NCBI RefSeq assembly: GCF_014654785.1
Contig: NZ_BNBD01000013.1
Coordinates: 1 to 64,000 of the forward strand
Length of the DNA: 64,000 bases
Source: Streptomyces mashuensis
GTDB taxonomy: Bacteria > Actinomycetota > Actinomycetes > Streptomycetales > Streptomycetaceae
Direction of reading: 5' to 3'
This document shows, in pieces, positions 33,639 through 42,192 of this stretch. The position numbers and the translations under genes were made by a program. Every line of letters starts with the position of its first letter. Position 1 is the first letter of the stretch. The notes below the pieces were generated by a model. It worked only from the letters and a program-made list of their open reading frames with translations, had not been told where the DNA came from and did not search any database.

Positions 33639-35293
33639 GCCTCTTCCCGCATCGGAATGCGCACCCCGCGGTCCTCCGCCACCGTCTCCGCGATGTCGTA
33701 GCCCGCGTCCACGTGCCGGATCACGCCCATGCCCGGGTCGTTCGTCAGGACACGGCGGATCTTCTCGCCCGCCAGTGCCGTGCCGTCGGCGACCGTGACC
33801 TGGCCCGCGTGGATCGAGCGGCCCATGCCGACGCCGCCGCCGTGGTGGATGGAGACCCAGGAGGCGCCGGAGGCGACGTTGACCATGGCGTTGAGCAGGG
33901 GCCAGTCCGCGATGGCGTCGGAGCCGTCGAGCATGGCCTCGGTCTCGCGGTAGGGGGAGGCGACGGAGCCGCAGTCGAGGTGGTCGCGGCCGATGACGAC
34001 CGGCGCGGAGAGCTCGCCGCTGGCCACCATGTCGTTGAAGCGCTCGCCGGCGCGGTCGCGCTCGCCGTAGCCGAGCCAGCAGATGCGGGCGGGCAGGCCC
34101 TGGAAGTGGACGCGTTCGCCGGCCATCCTGATCCAGCGGGCCAGGGACTCGTTCTCCGGGAAGAGGTCGAGGATGGCGCGGTCGGTGGCGGCGATGTCCT
34201 TGGGGTCGCCGGAGAGGGCCGCCCAGCGGAAGGGGCCCTTGCCCTCGCAGAAGAGGGGGCGGATGTAGGCGGGGACGAAGCCGGGGAAGTCGAAGGCGCG
34301 GGTGTAGCCGGCGAGCTGCGCCTCGCCGCGGATGGAGTTGCCGTAGTCGAAGACCTCGGCGCCGGCGTCCTGGAAGCCGACCATGGCCTCGACGTGCTTG
34401 GCCATCGACTCGCGGGCGCGGGTCGTGAAGTCGGCGGGCTTCTCGGCCGCGTACATGGCCATCTCGTCGAAGGGGACGCCGATGGGCAGGTAGGCCAGCG
34501 GGTCGTGGGCGCTCGTCTGGTCCGTGACAATGTCGATCGGCGCGTTCATGGCGAGCAGCTGCGGCACGAGCTCGGCGGCGTTGCCGAGGACGCCGATGGA
34601 CAGCGGGCGGCGGGCGTCGCGGGCCTCGACGGCGAGCTGGAGGGCGTGGTCGAGGGAGTCGGCCCTGACGTCGAGGTAGCGGTGCTCGATGCGGCGCTCG
34701 ATGGCGCGCGGGTCGCAGTCGATGCAGAGGGCGACGCCGTCGTTCATGGTGACGGCGAGCGGCTGGGCGCCGCCCATGCCGCCGAGGCCGGCGGTGAGGG
34801 TGATCGTCCCGGCCAGCGTCCCGCCGAACTTCTTCGCGGCGACGGCGGCGAACGTCTCGTACGTGCCCTGGAGGATGCCCTGGGTGCCGATGTAGATCCA
34901 CGAGCCGGCCGTCATCTGGCCGTACATGGTCAGGCCGAGGTGCTCCAGGCGGCGGAACTCCTCCCAGTTGGCCCAGTCGCCGACGAGGTTGGAGTTGGCG
35001 AGGAGCACGCGGGGCGCCCACTCGTGGGTCTGCATGACGCCGACGGGGCGGCCGGACTGGACGAGCATCGTCTCGTCCTGCTTGAGCGTGCGCAGGGTGC
35101 GGACCATGGCGTCGAAGGAGGCCCAGTCGCGCGCGGCCCTGCCGGTGCCGCCGTAGACGACGAGCTTGTCGGGGTGCTCGGCGACCTCGGGGTCCAGGTT
35201 GTTCTGCAGCATCCGCAGGGCGGCCTCCTGCTGCCACCCCCGGGCGCTCAGCTCGGTTCCTCGCGGTGCTCGAACGGGTCGCGGTCCTGACAC
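33635..35293 (-). CDS. hutU: Urocanate hydratase
   Basis: This 552-residue NAD+-dependent enzyme converts urocanate to imidazolone propionate. Strong identity is seen through EAALRMLQNNLDPEVAEHPD, VVYGGTGRAARDWASFDAM, the NAD-binding GGMGGAQPLAVTMN, GDPKDIAATDRAILDLFPEN and WVSIHHGGGVGMGRSIHAG. The GTG at 35293 gives the normal N-terminus (SGPRPVRAPRGTELSARGW); reading from 35329 adds residues without support. First gene of the operon. An ACTGCACAGT-type sequence just upstream (35327-35340) may be a control site. Confidence 0.95.
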   Translation of the reverse strand: MSGPRPVRAPRGTELSARGWQQEAALRMLQNNLDPEVAEHPDKLVVYGGTGRAARDWASFDAMVRTLRTLKQDETMLVQSGRPVGVMQTHEWAPRVLLANSNLVGDWANWEEFRRLEHLGLTMYGQMTAGSWIYIGTQGILQGTYETFAAVAAKKFGGTLAGTITLTAGLGGMGGAQPLAVTMNDGVALCIDCDPRAIERRIEHRYLDVRADSLDHALQLAVEARDARRPLSIGVLGNAAELVPQLLAMNAPIDIVTDQTSAHDPLAYLPIGVPFDEMAMYAAEKPADFTTRARESMAKHVEAMVGFQDAGAEVFDYGNSIRGEAQLAGYTRAFDFPGFVPAYIRPLFCEGKGPFRWAALSGDPKDIAATDRAILDLFPENESLARWIRMAGERVHFQGLPARICWLGYGERDRAGERFNDMVASGELSAPVVIGRDHLDCGSVASPYRETEAMLDGSDAIADWPLLNAMVNVASGASWVSIHHGGGVGMGRSIHAGQVTVADGTALAGEKIRRVLTNDPGMGVIRHVDAGYDIAETVAEDRGVRIPMREEA

Positions 35294-35382
35294 GGGTCCC
35301 TGCCTCCCTGGCGGCTCTGAATAGAACACTGCACAGTCTGAGGTGATGAATACCGCTAGTCAATGGGTGGGCCCGCGCGCAT

Positions 35383-35427
35383 GCCGAGGGGCGGCGGCCG
35401 GGTCCTCCCCGGCCACCGCCCCTCGGC
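35383..35427 (-). terminator. Hairpin between membrane protein gene and hutU
   Basis: The long GC stem gccgaggggcgg.../...ccgcccctcggc is downstream of the 35447-36073 gene and about 90 bases upstream of hutU. Confidence 0.75.
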
Positions 35428-35446
35428 CGTGCTCATTCCCGCGTGC

Positions 35447-36073
35447 TCATTTCCGGGACACGGCCTGGCGCGCCGCCGCGGCCGTCGCCCGTCCGCCCGT
35501 GCGCCGCTCCCGGCGCCGGGCCCCGCCCGGCAGCGCGTCGCCCGCCGCGATCCCGGTGGTCATCCACCCCGGCACGGACCCGGCGACGGGGCTGCCCTGC
35601 GCCCACTCCGTACGGACCCACAGCAGCGCCTCCGCGCGCCGCTCCAGGCCACCGATCCACACGGCCTTGGCCCACAGCCCGGCCCCGGCACCGGCCATGG
35701 CCAGCCCCGCCGCGCCCGGCGCGGCGTACGAGGAGCCGACCGCGGCGAGGAACACCGCCGCCAGCCACCAGCGGCGGCCGCGCGCCCGCGCCCAGTTCCG
35801 CATCGTCACGGCCCGGTCCTGGAGGAACACCGACCGCCCGGCGCGCTCCGCCGCGCCGGCCAGGGCGGTGTACCGGCCGCGCCGCGCCGCGAACGCCACC
35901 GCCGCGGCGACGACGAACAGCGCGGCCCCGCCCAGCAACCCGATCCGTCGCCCGGTCAGCCCGGGCACCAGGGCGCCGACGCCCGCTCCCAGCAGTCCCA
36001 GCCACAGCAAGCGCACGGCCGGGGCCCGCACGACCACGGCCACGCGCGCCAGCGCGTACGACCCGCGTCCCAC
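35447..36073 (-). CDS. Unknown integral membrane protein
   Basis: This 208-residue protein has about four membrane helices: LLWLGLLGAGVGALVPGL, GLLGGAALFVVAAAVAFAA, WLAAVFLAAVGSSYAAPGA, then a weaker GLAMAGAGAGLWAKAVWIGG. A basic cytoplasmic segment lies in the middle (RDRAVTMRNWARARGRRW type). The GTG at 36073 has GGAGGAGG upstream. No family is recognised. Confidence 0.7.
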   Translation of the reverse strand: MGRGSYALARVAVVVRAPAVRLLWLGLLGAGVGALVPGLTGRRIGLLGGAALFVVAAAVAFAARRGRYTALAGAAERAGRSVFLQDRAVTMRNWARARGRRWWLAAVFLAAVGSSYAAPGAAGLAMAGAGAGLWAKAVWIGGLERRAEALLWVRTEWAQGSPVAGSVPGWMTTGIAAGDALPGGARRRERRTGGRATAAAARQAVSRK

Positions 36074-36259
36074 GTGAGACCTCCTCCTGGCATCCCTGTC
36101 CGAATCCGGGACGGCAGGCTAGCCAACGAATCTGAGGACGGCCTTAAGAACGGCCCCGAGACCGGCCATCAGGCGCAGCCACCGGCACGTCGTCCCGTTC
36201 ACCGGAACACTGCCCACCGGACGTGCCCATTCCACGCCCGCCGGCCCACCCGCGGGGGC

Positions 36260-37111
36260 TCACTCCGCGAACAGCCCCCGGGCCGCCGCCCGCGCGTCGA
36301 ACTCCTCCAGCCGCGCCTGCGCGTCCGGCAGCGCGTCGCACATCGCCTCCAGCAGCACCCGCCCCAGCAGCATCGGGGCGCAGGCCGTGTCGAACGCCAG
36401 GCCGGTGCCGACGGCCGCCGGCAGCAGGACGTCGCTGTGCCGGGCGACGGGCGCGAACGTGGAGTCGGCGACGGTGACGACCGTCAGGCCCGCGCCCCGC
36501 GCGTACCGCAGCGCCTCGACGACCTCGCGCGGGTGCCGCGGCAGCGCGAAGCAGAGCAGCGCGGTCGCGCCGGCCCGTACGGCGCCGTCGACCCGGTCCT
36601 CCAGGAGGGTGCCGCCCTCGTCGAGGAGGCGGACGTCGGGGTGGACCTTGCGGGCGAAGTAGGCGAAGCCGGTGGCCTGGGCGGCGGCCGCCCGCAGGCC
36701 CAGGACCGGCAGCGGCCGGGAGGCGGCCAGCAGCCGTCCGGCGTGCTCGACGGGGGCCGGGTCGGCCAGCATCGAGGCGAGGTGGCGCAGGTTGTCGATC
36801 TCGGCGTGCACGGCCTGCTGGTACTCGTTGACGGTGGCCTCGGCCGGTCCCTCGGCGGCGGGCACGACGTCGCGCAGGTGCCGGCGGAGCGCCGGGTAGC
36901 CGTCGAAGCCGAGGGCCACCGCGAAGCGGGTGACCGAGGGCTGGCTGACGCCGGCCAGCTCGGCCAGCTCCACGCTGGAGAGGAACGGAGCGTCGGCGGC
37001 GCGGCGCACCAGGCAGTGCGCGATGCGGCGCTGGGTGGGCGTGAGCCGGTGCCCCTCGAAGAGCTTCTGCAGCCGTGCGGTGGCCTCCGGTTCGCCCCCG
37101 GTCGCGCTCAT
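36260..37111 (-). CDS. MurR/RpiR family transcriptional regulator
   Basis: This 283-residue regulator has an N-terminal RpiR helix-turn-helix (LTPTQRRIAHCLVRRA ... LSSVELAELAGVSQPSVTRFAVALGFDGYPALRRHL) and a C-terminal SIS domain that binds a phosphosugar or similar ligand (PVLGLRAAAAQATGFAYFARKVHP, ALLCFALPRHPREVVEALRYARGAGLTVVTVADS). It sits upstream of the hut operon direction, with one gene between. In other bacteria hut genes are controlled by HutC or HutP, so a role here is only suggested by position. Confidence 0.9.
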   Translation of the reverse strand: MSATGGEPEATARLQKLFEGHRLTPTQRRIAHCLVRRAADAPFLSSVELAELAGVSQPSVTRFAVALGFDGYPALRRHLRDVVPAAEGPAEATVNEYQQAVHAEIDNLRHLASMLADPAPVEHAGRLLAASRPLPVLGLRAAAAQATGFAYFARKVHPDVRLLDEGGTLLEDRVDGAVRAGATALLCFALPRHPREVVEALRYARGAGLTVVTVADSTFAPVARHSDVLLPAAVGTGLAFDTACAPMLLGRVLLEAMCDALPDAQARLEEFDARAAARGLFAE

Positions 37112-37470
37112 GACCCTCCTCGCTCTTCGCCGGCGCTCGTGGGCGTCGACTCGTCATTCATCCATTCGGCTCGCTGCATGGAATTATGCAGGACCGTTCG
37201 GTCATGCAGTTGAACATCCTTGCCCCCGGAAGCGACGGGCAACATAGTCTCTTGGGCCCGGCCCCGCACGCCCCGGGACCGCGCAGGCCGGCCCCCGGCC
37301 CGTGGGGCACCGCCCGGCCGGCACGTCACGGCACGTCACCCCCCGGGGCGCCCGCCTTTCCCGGGCCCGCGTCGCGCACCCACGCCCCACCAGGCCGAGC
37401 CCCACAGGCCCACCAGGCCCCAGGAACCACCCTCCGTAGGAACCATCCCTCCCTAGGAGAGGCACGTACC
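37112..37470. promoter_or_regulatory. Divergent region upstream of RpiR regulator
   Basis: About 360 bases without a gene. A clean palindrome CTGCAT-ggaatt-ATGCAG lies at 37174-37191, 60-80 bases before the regulator start, with a further ATGCAG at 37204-37209; these may be the regulator's own operator. A tandem 10-base repeat (gcacgtcacg, gcacgtcacc) is at 37321-37340. The rest is GC-rich with nothing further recognised. Confidence 0.5.
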
Positions 37471-38643
37471 TTGCTTGTCGACCAGCGCGCACGCACCACC
37501 GAGTGGACCCACGCCGGCCGGGGCGGGCACGCCTCCCGTGACCTCGCGCGGCACCCGGAGTGGTTACGCCTGTGCGCCGCCGTCGACGAGGGCGCGCCGG
37601 ACGCCGAGGTGTACGGATGGCTGTCCCGCACCCGGCCCGCCCTGCGGGCCGCCGGGGTCGCCGACGACCTGCTGGACGGCATCGCGACCGGACTGCGCAC
37701 GGCCCTCTGGGACGACGCGGCCGAGGCGTTCTCCCGGCCGGGTGAGCGGCGGACGGCCTTCTACCTGGGGCCGCTGCGCGGCACCGGAGGCGCGCCCTCC
37801 GCCCTCGGGCTCGTCCTCCTCGAACGCGACGACCGCGCCACGGCGGCACTCGCCACGCTGGAGCGGGCGGCCGTCCGCCTGGGCCCGGCCGTCGCGGGCG
37901 GCGCGGCGGGGGCGGCGCGGGCAGTGGAGTGGTACGACCTCACCGCCGCCGCGGGCCCCTGGGCGGCGGGCGGGGCCGCCGCCGGGTCCGCCGTGCCGGC
38001 CCTGTTCACGCCGTGCTGCCTCGACGGCTGGTCGGACGCCCTGCGCCAGTACCGTCACCGCCGCTCCCTGTTCCTGAGCAACGTCGTCCGCGCCCGTTTC
38101 GACGCCCTCACGCGGCCGCTGCTGCCGCACCTGCGCATCGACGCGCGCCCCTCCGCGCTGTGCGACGCGCCCGACGCGCTGATCGACGACGCCCTCGCGC
38201 TGCGGTTCGCGCTGCACGCCCTGTTGCGCGCCGAGGAGGACCGGGCCGGCATGGGCGTCTTCGTCGCCCTGCGCGTCCTCGAACCCGAGCTGGGGCCCGC
38301 GGCCCGGCTTGCGCAGGAGCTGGTCCTGGCGGAACGGCTGACGGCCGGTCACTCCCCCTCCGCCGGCACCGACGACCCCGTATGGGCCGCGGCCCTCGGC
38401 TCCGCCGGCGCGCTCCGGCGCGCCGGCGGCCTGCTGCACGTCGCCCTCCAGGGCGCGCACGCCGCGGTGCTGGCCGCCCTCGCCGAGCCCCCGCCGGACG
38501 CCACCGGCGGCGGCCGGGGCTGCGGCCTGCCGGCCGCGCTGGCCGAGCACTACCGCACGGCCCACCGGCCACGCGGCCTCGCCGCGCCCCCTCCGGGCGC
38601 GGTCACCCCCGCCACCGGCGACGGCCCGGCGCAATTCGCGTGA
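37471..38643 (+). CDS. Unknown soluble protein
   Basis: This 390-residue protein is alanine and arginine-rich, with no signal peptide. It is mostly helical; parts such as EWLRLCAAVDEGAPDAEVYGWLSRTRPALRAAGV and ALRQYRHRRSLFLSNVVRARFDAL suggest a compact all-alpha fold. The start is probably the TTG at 37471, about eleven bases after an AGGAG site. No family is recognised. It may be co-transcribed with the ABC-F gene 33 bases downstream. Confidence 0.65.
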   Translation: MLVDQRARTTEWTHAGRGGHASRDLARHPEWLRLCAAVDEGAPDAEVYGWLSRTRPALRAAGVADDLLDGIATGLRTALWDDAAEAFSRPGERRTAFYLGPLRGTGGAPSALGLVLLERDDRATAALATLERAAVRLGPAVAGGAAGAARAVEWYDLTAAAGPWAAGGAAAGSAVPALFTPCCLDGWSDALRQYRHRRSLFLSNVVRARFDALTRPLLPHLRIDARPSALCDAPDALIDDALALRFALHALLRAEEDRAGMGVFVALRVLEPELGPAARLAQELVLAERLTAGHSPSAGTDDPVWAAALGSAGALRRAGGLLHVALQGAHAAVLAALAEPPPDATGGGRGCGLPAALAEHYRTAHRPRGLAAPPPGAVTPATGDGPAQFA

Positions 38644-38676
38644 CGCGGGACCCGTCCGCCCGGAAGAATCCGGCGC

Positions 38677-40296
38677 ATGGGACACCTCGAGGCGGCACAC
38701 CTGGAGTACTACCTGCCCGACGGGCGGGCGTTGTTCACCGACGCCTCGTTCCGCGTGGGCGACGGGGCCGTCACGGCGCTGGTGGGCGCCAACGGTGCCG
38801 GGAAGACCACGCTGCTGCGGCTGCTCTCGGGCGAGTTGCAGCCGCACGGCGGCTCGGTGACGGTCAGTGGCGGCCTCGGCGTCATGCCGCAGTTCGTGGG
38901 CTCCGTACGGGACGAGCGCACCGTCCGTGACCTGCTGGTGTCCGTGGCGCCGCCGCGCATCCGCGAGGCGGCGCGGGCCGTGGACACCGCCGAGCACGCC
39001 ATCATGACCGTCGACGACGAGAAGGCGCAGCTCCAGTACGCGCAGGCGCTCAGCGACTGGGCCGAGGCGCGCGGCTACGAGGCCGAGACGCTGTGGGACA
39101 TGTGCACCACGGCCGCGCTGGGCGTGCCGTACGAGCGGGCGCAGTGGCGCGAGGTGCGCACGCTGAGCGGCGGCGAGCAGAAACGGCTGGTGCTGGAGGC
39201 GCTGCTGCGCGGCCCGGACGAGGTGCTGCTGCTGGACGAGCCGGACAACTACCTGGACGTGCCGGGCAAGCGCTGGCTGGAGGAACGGCTGGCCGAGACC
39301 CGCAAGACGGTGCTGTTCGTCTCGCACGACCGCGAGCTGCTGGCCCGCGCGGCCGGCCGGATCGTCAGCGTGGAGCCCGGCGCGGGTGGTTCCGACGTGT
39401 GGGTGCACGGCGGCGGCTTCGGCACGTACCACGCGGCGCGCGAGGAGCGGTTCGCGCGGTTCGAGGAGCTGCGGCGGCGCTGGGACGAGAAGCGCGCCCA
39501 GCTGAAGCGGCTGGTGCTGGACCTCCAGCAGTACGCGGCGCGCAGCGACGAGCTCGCCTCCCGCTACCAGGCGGCGAAGACGCGGCTGCGGAAGTTCGAG
39601 GAGGCGGGTCCGCCGCCGGAGCCGCCGCGCAAGCAGGAGATCCGCATGCGGCTGCGCGGCGGCCGCACCGGCGTGCGGGCCGTCACGTGCCAGGGCCTGG
39701 AGCTGACCGGCCTCATGAAACCGTTCGACCTGGAGGTCTTCTACGGCGAACGGGTCGCCGTGCTGGGGTCGAACGGCTCGGGCAAGTCGCACTTCCTGCG
39801 GCTGCTGGCGGGCGAGGACGTGGCACACACCGGCAGCTGGAAGCTGGGGGCGCGCGTGGTCCCCGGCCACTTCGCGCAGACCCACTCCCACCCCGAACTG
39901 CTGGGCCGCACGCTGGTCGGCATCCTGTGGGACGAGCACGCCCGCGACCGGGGCGCGGCGATGAGCGCCCTGCGCCGCTACGAGCTCGAACGCCAGGGCG
40001 ACCAGCGCTTCGAGAAGCTGTCGGGCGGCCAGCAGGCCCGGTTCCAGATCCTGCTGCTGGAACTGGCCGGCACGACCGCCCTGCTGCTGGACGAGCCCAC
40101 GGACAACCTCGACCTGGAGTCCGCGGAGGCCCTCCAGGAGGGCCTGGAGGCCTACGAGGGCACGGTCCTGGCCGTCACCCACGACCGCTGGTTCGCCCGC
40201 TCCTTCGACCGCTACCTCGTCTTCGGCTCCGACGGGACGGTGCGCGAGTCGGCGGAGCCGGTGTGGGACGAGGGGCGGGTACGCCGGGTGCGGTGA
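38677..40296 (+). CDS. ABC-F family ATPase
   Basis: This 539-residue protein has two ATPase domains and no membrane segment. First domain: Walker A GANGAGKTT, signature LSGGEQKR, Walker B LLLDEPDNYLD, switch VSHDRELL. A charged linker about residues 250-320 (RWDEKRAQLKRLVLDLQQYAARSDELASRYQ) corresponds to the P-site tRNA interaction motif of the family. Second domain: GSNGSGKSH, LSGGQQARFQ, LLLDEPTDNLD, VTHDRWF. ABC-F proteins act on ribosomes, in translation control or antibiotic protection. Which role applies here cannot be told. Its own start is ATG with cggaag upstream. Confidence 0.92.
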   Translation: MGHLEAAHLEYYLPDGRALFTDASFRVGDGAVTALVGANGAGKTTLLRLLSGELQPHGGSVTVSGGLGVMPQFVGSVRDERTVRDLLVSVAPPRIREAARAVDTAEHAIMTVDDEKAQLQYAQALSDWAEARGYEAETLWDMCTTAALGVPYERAQWREVRTLSGGEQKRLVLEALLRGPDEVLLLDEPDNYLDVPGKRWLEERLAETRKTVLFVSHDRELLARAAGRIVSVEPGAGGSDVWVHGGGFGTYHAAREERFARFEELRRRWDEKRAQLKRLVLDLQQYAARSDELASRYQAAKTRLRKFEEAGPPPEPPRKQEIRMRLRGGRTGVRAVTCQGLELTGLMKPFDLEVFYGERVAVLGSNGSGKSHFLRLLAGEDVAHTGSWKLGARVVPGHFAQTHSHPELLGRTLVGILWDEHARDRGAAMSALRRYELERQGDQRFEKLSGGQQARFQILLLELAGTTALLLDEPTDNLDLESAEALQEGLEAYEGTVLAVTHDRWFARSFDRYLVFGSDGTVRESAEPVWDEGRVRRVR

Positions 40297-40362
40297 CCTG
40301 GGGCGGGTGCGGTACGTCGGCCGGGTGCGGTACGCCGGCCGGGGCCGCCCCGTGGTGCCCCC

Positions 40363-41745
40363 CTACAGCGGCGGCAGGAGTTTCTTCTGCGGCTTTCCCA
40401 TCGCGTTGCGCGGCAGCGCGTCCAGGAACGCCACCCGGCGCGGGCGCTTGTGGACCGAGAGGTGGCCTGCCACGAAGTCGATGAGCTCCCGCTCACCGAT
40501 GCCGTCGGCCACCACGTACGCCACCAGTTCCTGCCCGAGGTCGTCGTGCGGCAGGCCCACCACCGCCGCCTCGCGGACCGCCGGGTGGTCGAGGAGGGCG
40601 TTCTCCACCTCGCCGGCGCCGATGCGGTAGCCGCCGCTCTTGATGAGGTCCGTGGAGGCGCGGCCCACGATGCGGTGGGTGCCGTCCTCCTCGATCGTGG
40701 CGATGTCCCCGGTGCGGAACCAGCCGTCCGCGGTACGCGACTCGGCCGTGGCCTCCGGCCGGTTCAGGTAGCCGGAGAAGAGGGTCGGGCCGGACACCTC
40801 CAGCTCCCCGATGCCGCCGCCCTCCTCCGTCTCCGTGAGGACGACGCGCGTACGCACCCCCGGCAGCGGCAGGCCCACCGCGCCCTGCGCCCGGTTGCCG
40901 TCGGCCCGCGTCGAGACGGTGATGAGGGTTTCCGTCATGCCGTACCGCTCGATCGGGCGCTGCCCCGTGAGCTGCTCCAGGCCGCGGAAGACCGGGGCGG
41001 GCAGCGCGGCGCTGCCCGACACCAGCAGGCGGGCGCCGGCCAGGGCGCGGGCCGCGTCCGGCTCCGCCACCACGCGCGACCACACGGTCGGCACGCCGAA
41101 GTACAGGCTGCCGCCGGCCGCGGCGTACGCCCGGGGCGTGGGGCGGCCCGTGTGCACGAGGCGGCAGCCGGTGCGCAGCGCGCCGAGCACACCGAGCACG
41201 AGGCCGTGCACGTGGAACAGCGGGAGGCCGTGCACGAGCGTGTCCTCGGCGGTCCACTGCCACGCGTCGGCGAGGCCGTCCAGGCAGGCGGCCACGGCTG
41301 CGCGGGGGATCAGGGCGCCCTTGGGAGCGCCGGTGGTGCCGGAGGTGTACAGCACGAACGCCGTGCTGGACGGGTCCGGTTCCGGGGCGTTCCAGGTGGC
41401 TCGGTCGTGGATGTTCACCGGGACGTCGCTCTCGCCGCTGCCCAGGACGAGTTCCGCGCCCGAGTCGCGGAGTATGTGGGTCCGTTCCGCTGGGCCCGCG
41501 TCCGGTGGCAGGGGCACGACCGGGACGCCCGCGCGCAGGCCGCCTACCACGGCGACCACGGTCTCAAGGGTGGGCTCGGCCCGTACGGCCACGGAGCGGG
41601 CGCCCGCGATGCGGTTCGCCACGGCGCTTGCGGCTGCGAGGAGTTGTTCCCGGGAGCAGGGCCGGTCCGCCAGGGTGAGGGCGTCCGGGCGGTCGGGGAC
41701 GCCGGGGCTCGGGGCGGACAGGGCCGTCAGCAGGGGTGCGGTCAC
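40363..41745 (-). CDS. Acyl-CoA synthetase (AMP-forming)
   Basis: This 460-residue adenylating enzyme has the P-loop FVLYTSGTTGAPKGALIPR, a substrate-pocket region LFHVHGLVLGVLGAL, ERYGMTETLIT, GWFRTGDIATIEEDG, the hinge GRASTDLIKSGGYRIGAGEVE and the catalytic lysine in LPRNAMGKPQKK. It is shorter than long-chain FadD enzymes and close in length to malonyl- or short-chain acyl-CoA synthetases (MatB-like). The GTG at 41745 has GGAAGGAG upstream. Confidence 0.92.
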   Translation of the reverse strand: MTAPLLTALSAPSPGVPDRPDALTLADRPCSREQLLAAASAVANRIAGARSVAVRAEPTLETVVAVVGGLRAGVPVVPLPPDAGPAERTHILRDSGAELVLGSGESDVPVNIHDRATWNAPEPDPSSTAFVLYTSGTTGAPKGALIPRAAVAACLDGLADAWQWTAEDTLVHGLPLFHVHGLVLGVLGALRTGCRLVHTGRPTPRAYAAAGGSLYFGVPTVWSRVVAEPDAARALAGARLLVSGSAALPAPVFRGLEQLTGQRPIERYGMTETLITVSTRADGNRAQGAVGLPLPGVRTRVVLTETEEGGGIGELEVSGPTLFSGYLNRPEATAESRTADGWFRTGDIATIEEDGTHRIVGRASTDLIKSGGYRIGAGEVENALLDHPAVREAAVVGLPHDDLGQELVAYVVADGIGERELIDFVAGHLSVHKRPRRVAFLDALPRNAMGKPQKKLLPPL

Positions 41746-42192
41746 GGTGCTCCTTCCAGGGGGGCACCGCCGACCGTACTGGGTGCCGGGGGGTGGGGGC
41801 GCCGAGGGGCGGGGTGCCGGGGGCCGGGGGTTCCGGGGACCGTCCCGGAATCGGATATTTACGGCGGACCTGGCCTCTTACGTGCAGCGAGCCCCGCAAT
41901 CCCGCCGCAAATATCCGGCAGCATTCCGGGACGGTCCCCTCCACCCCCGGCCCCCTCCCGTCGTCCGGTCAGTGCCGGTGGGTGGGGGCGGGGAAGCGCG
42001 CGAGGGCCGCCGCACCCCGGCTTGCCGGGGTCGGGACGGCGGCGGCCCCACGCGGACGCGGCCTCGGCCGCGCCGGACGGGCGTGGAGTCCGGGAGCCGC
42101 TCCGGGTACCTCCCGCCGTCGCCCCCTACTATGGCGGGCCCTCGTTACGCCCGTGCTGCGCGGACATGACGCGTGCGTACCGCGCCGGTGCC
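41746..42192. other. Noncoding region with long palindrome
   Basis: About 450 bases without a supported gene lie between the cystathionine beta-synthase and acyl-CoA synthetase genes, which are transcribed in the same direction. The notable content is the long inverted repeat at 41835-41939. The remainder is GC-rich and featureless. Confidence 0.6.
41835..41939. repeat. Long imperfect palindrome (about 33-bp stem)
   Basis: The left arm 41835-41867 pairs with the right arm 41902-41939, with one mismatch and a five-base insertion in the right arm; the loop is 34 bases. Outer parts pair as ggggaccgtcccggaat with attccgggacggtcccc, inner parts as cggatattt with aaatatccg. The arms include AT-rich stretches unlike the surroundings. 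It could be a strong terminator, a structured RNA or a small transposon-derived (MITE-like) palindrome. Confidence 0.8.

Noticed and set aside
40304..40339. Two tandem 18-bp units after the ABC-F gene
   Set aside because: Differs by one base and is plausibly local slippage in GC-rich DNA; no feature fits it.
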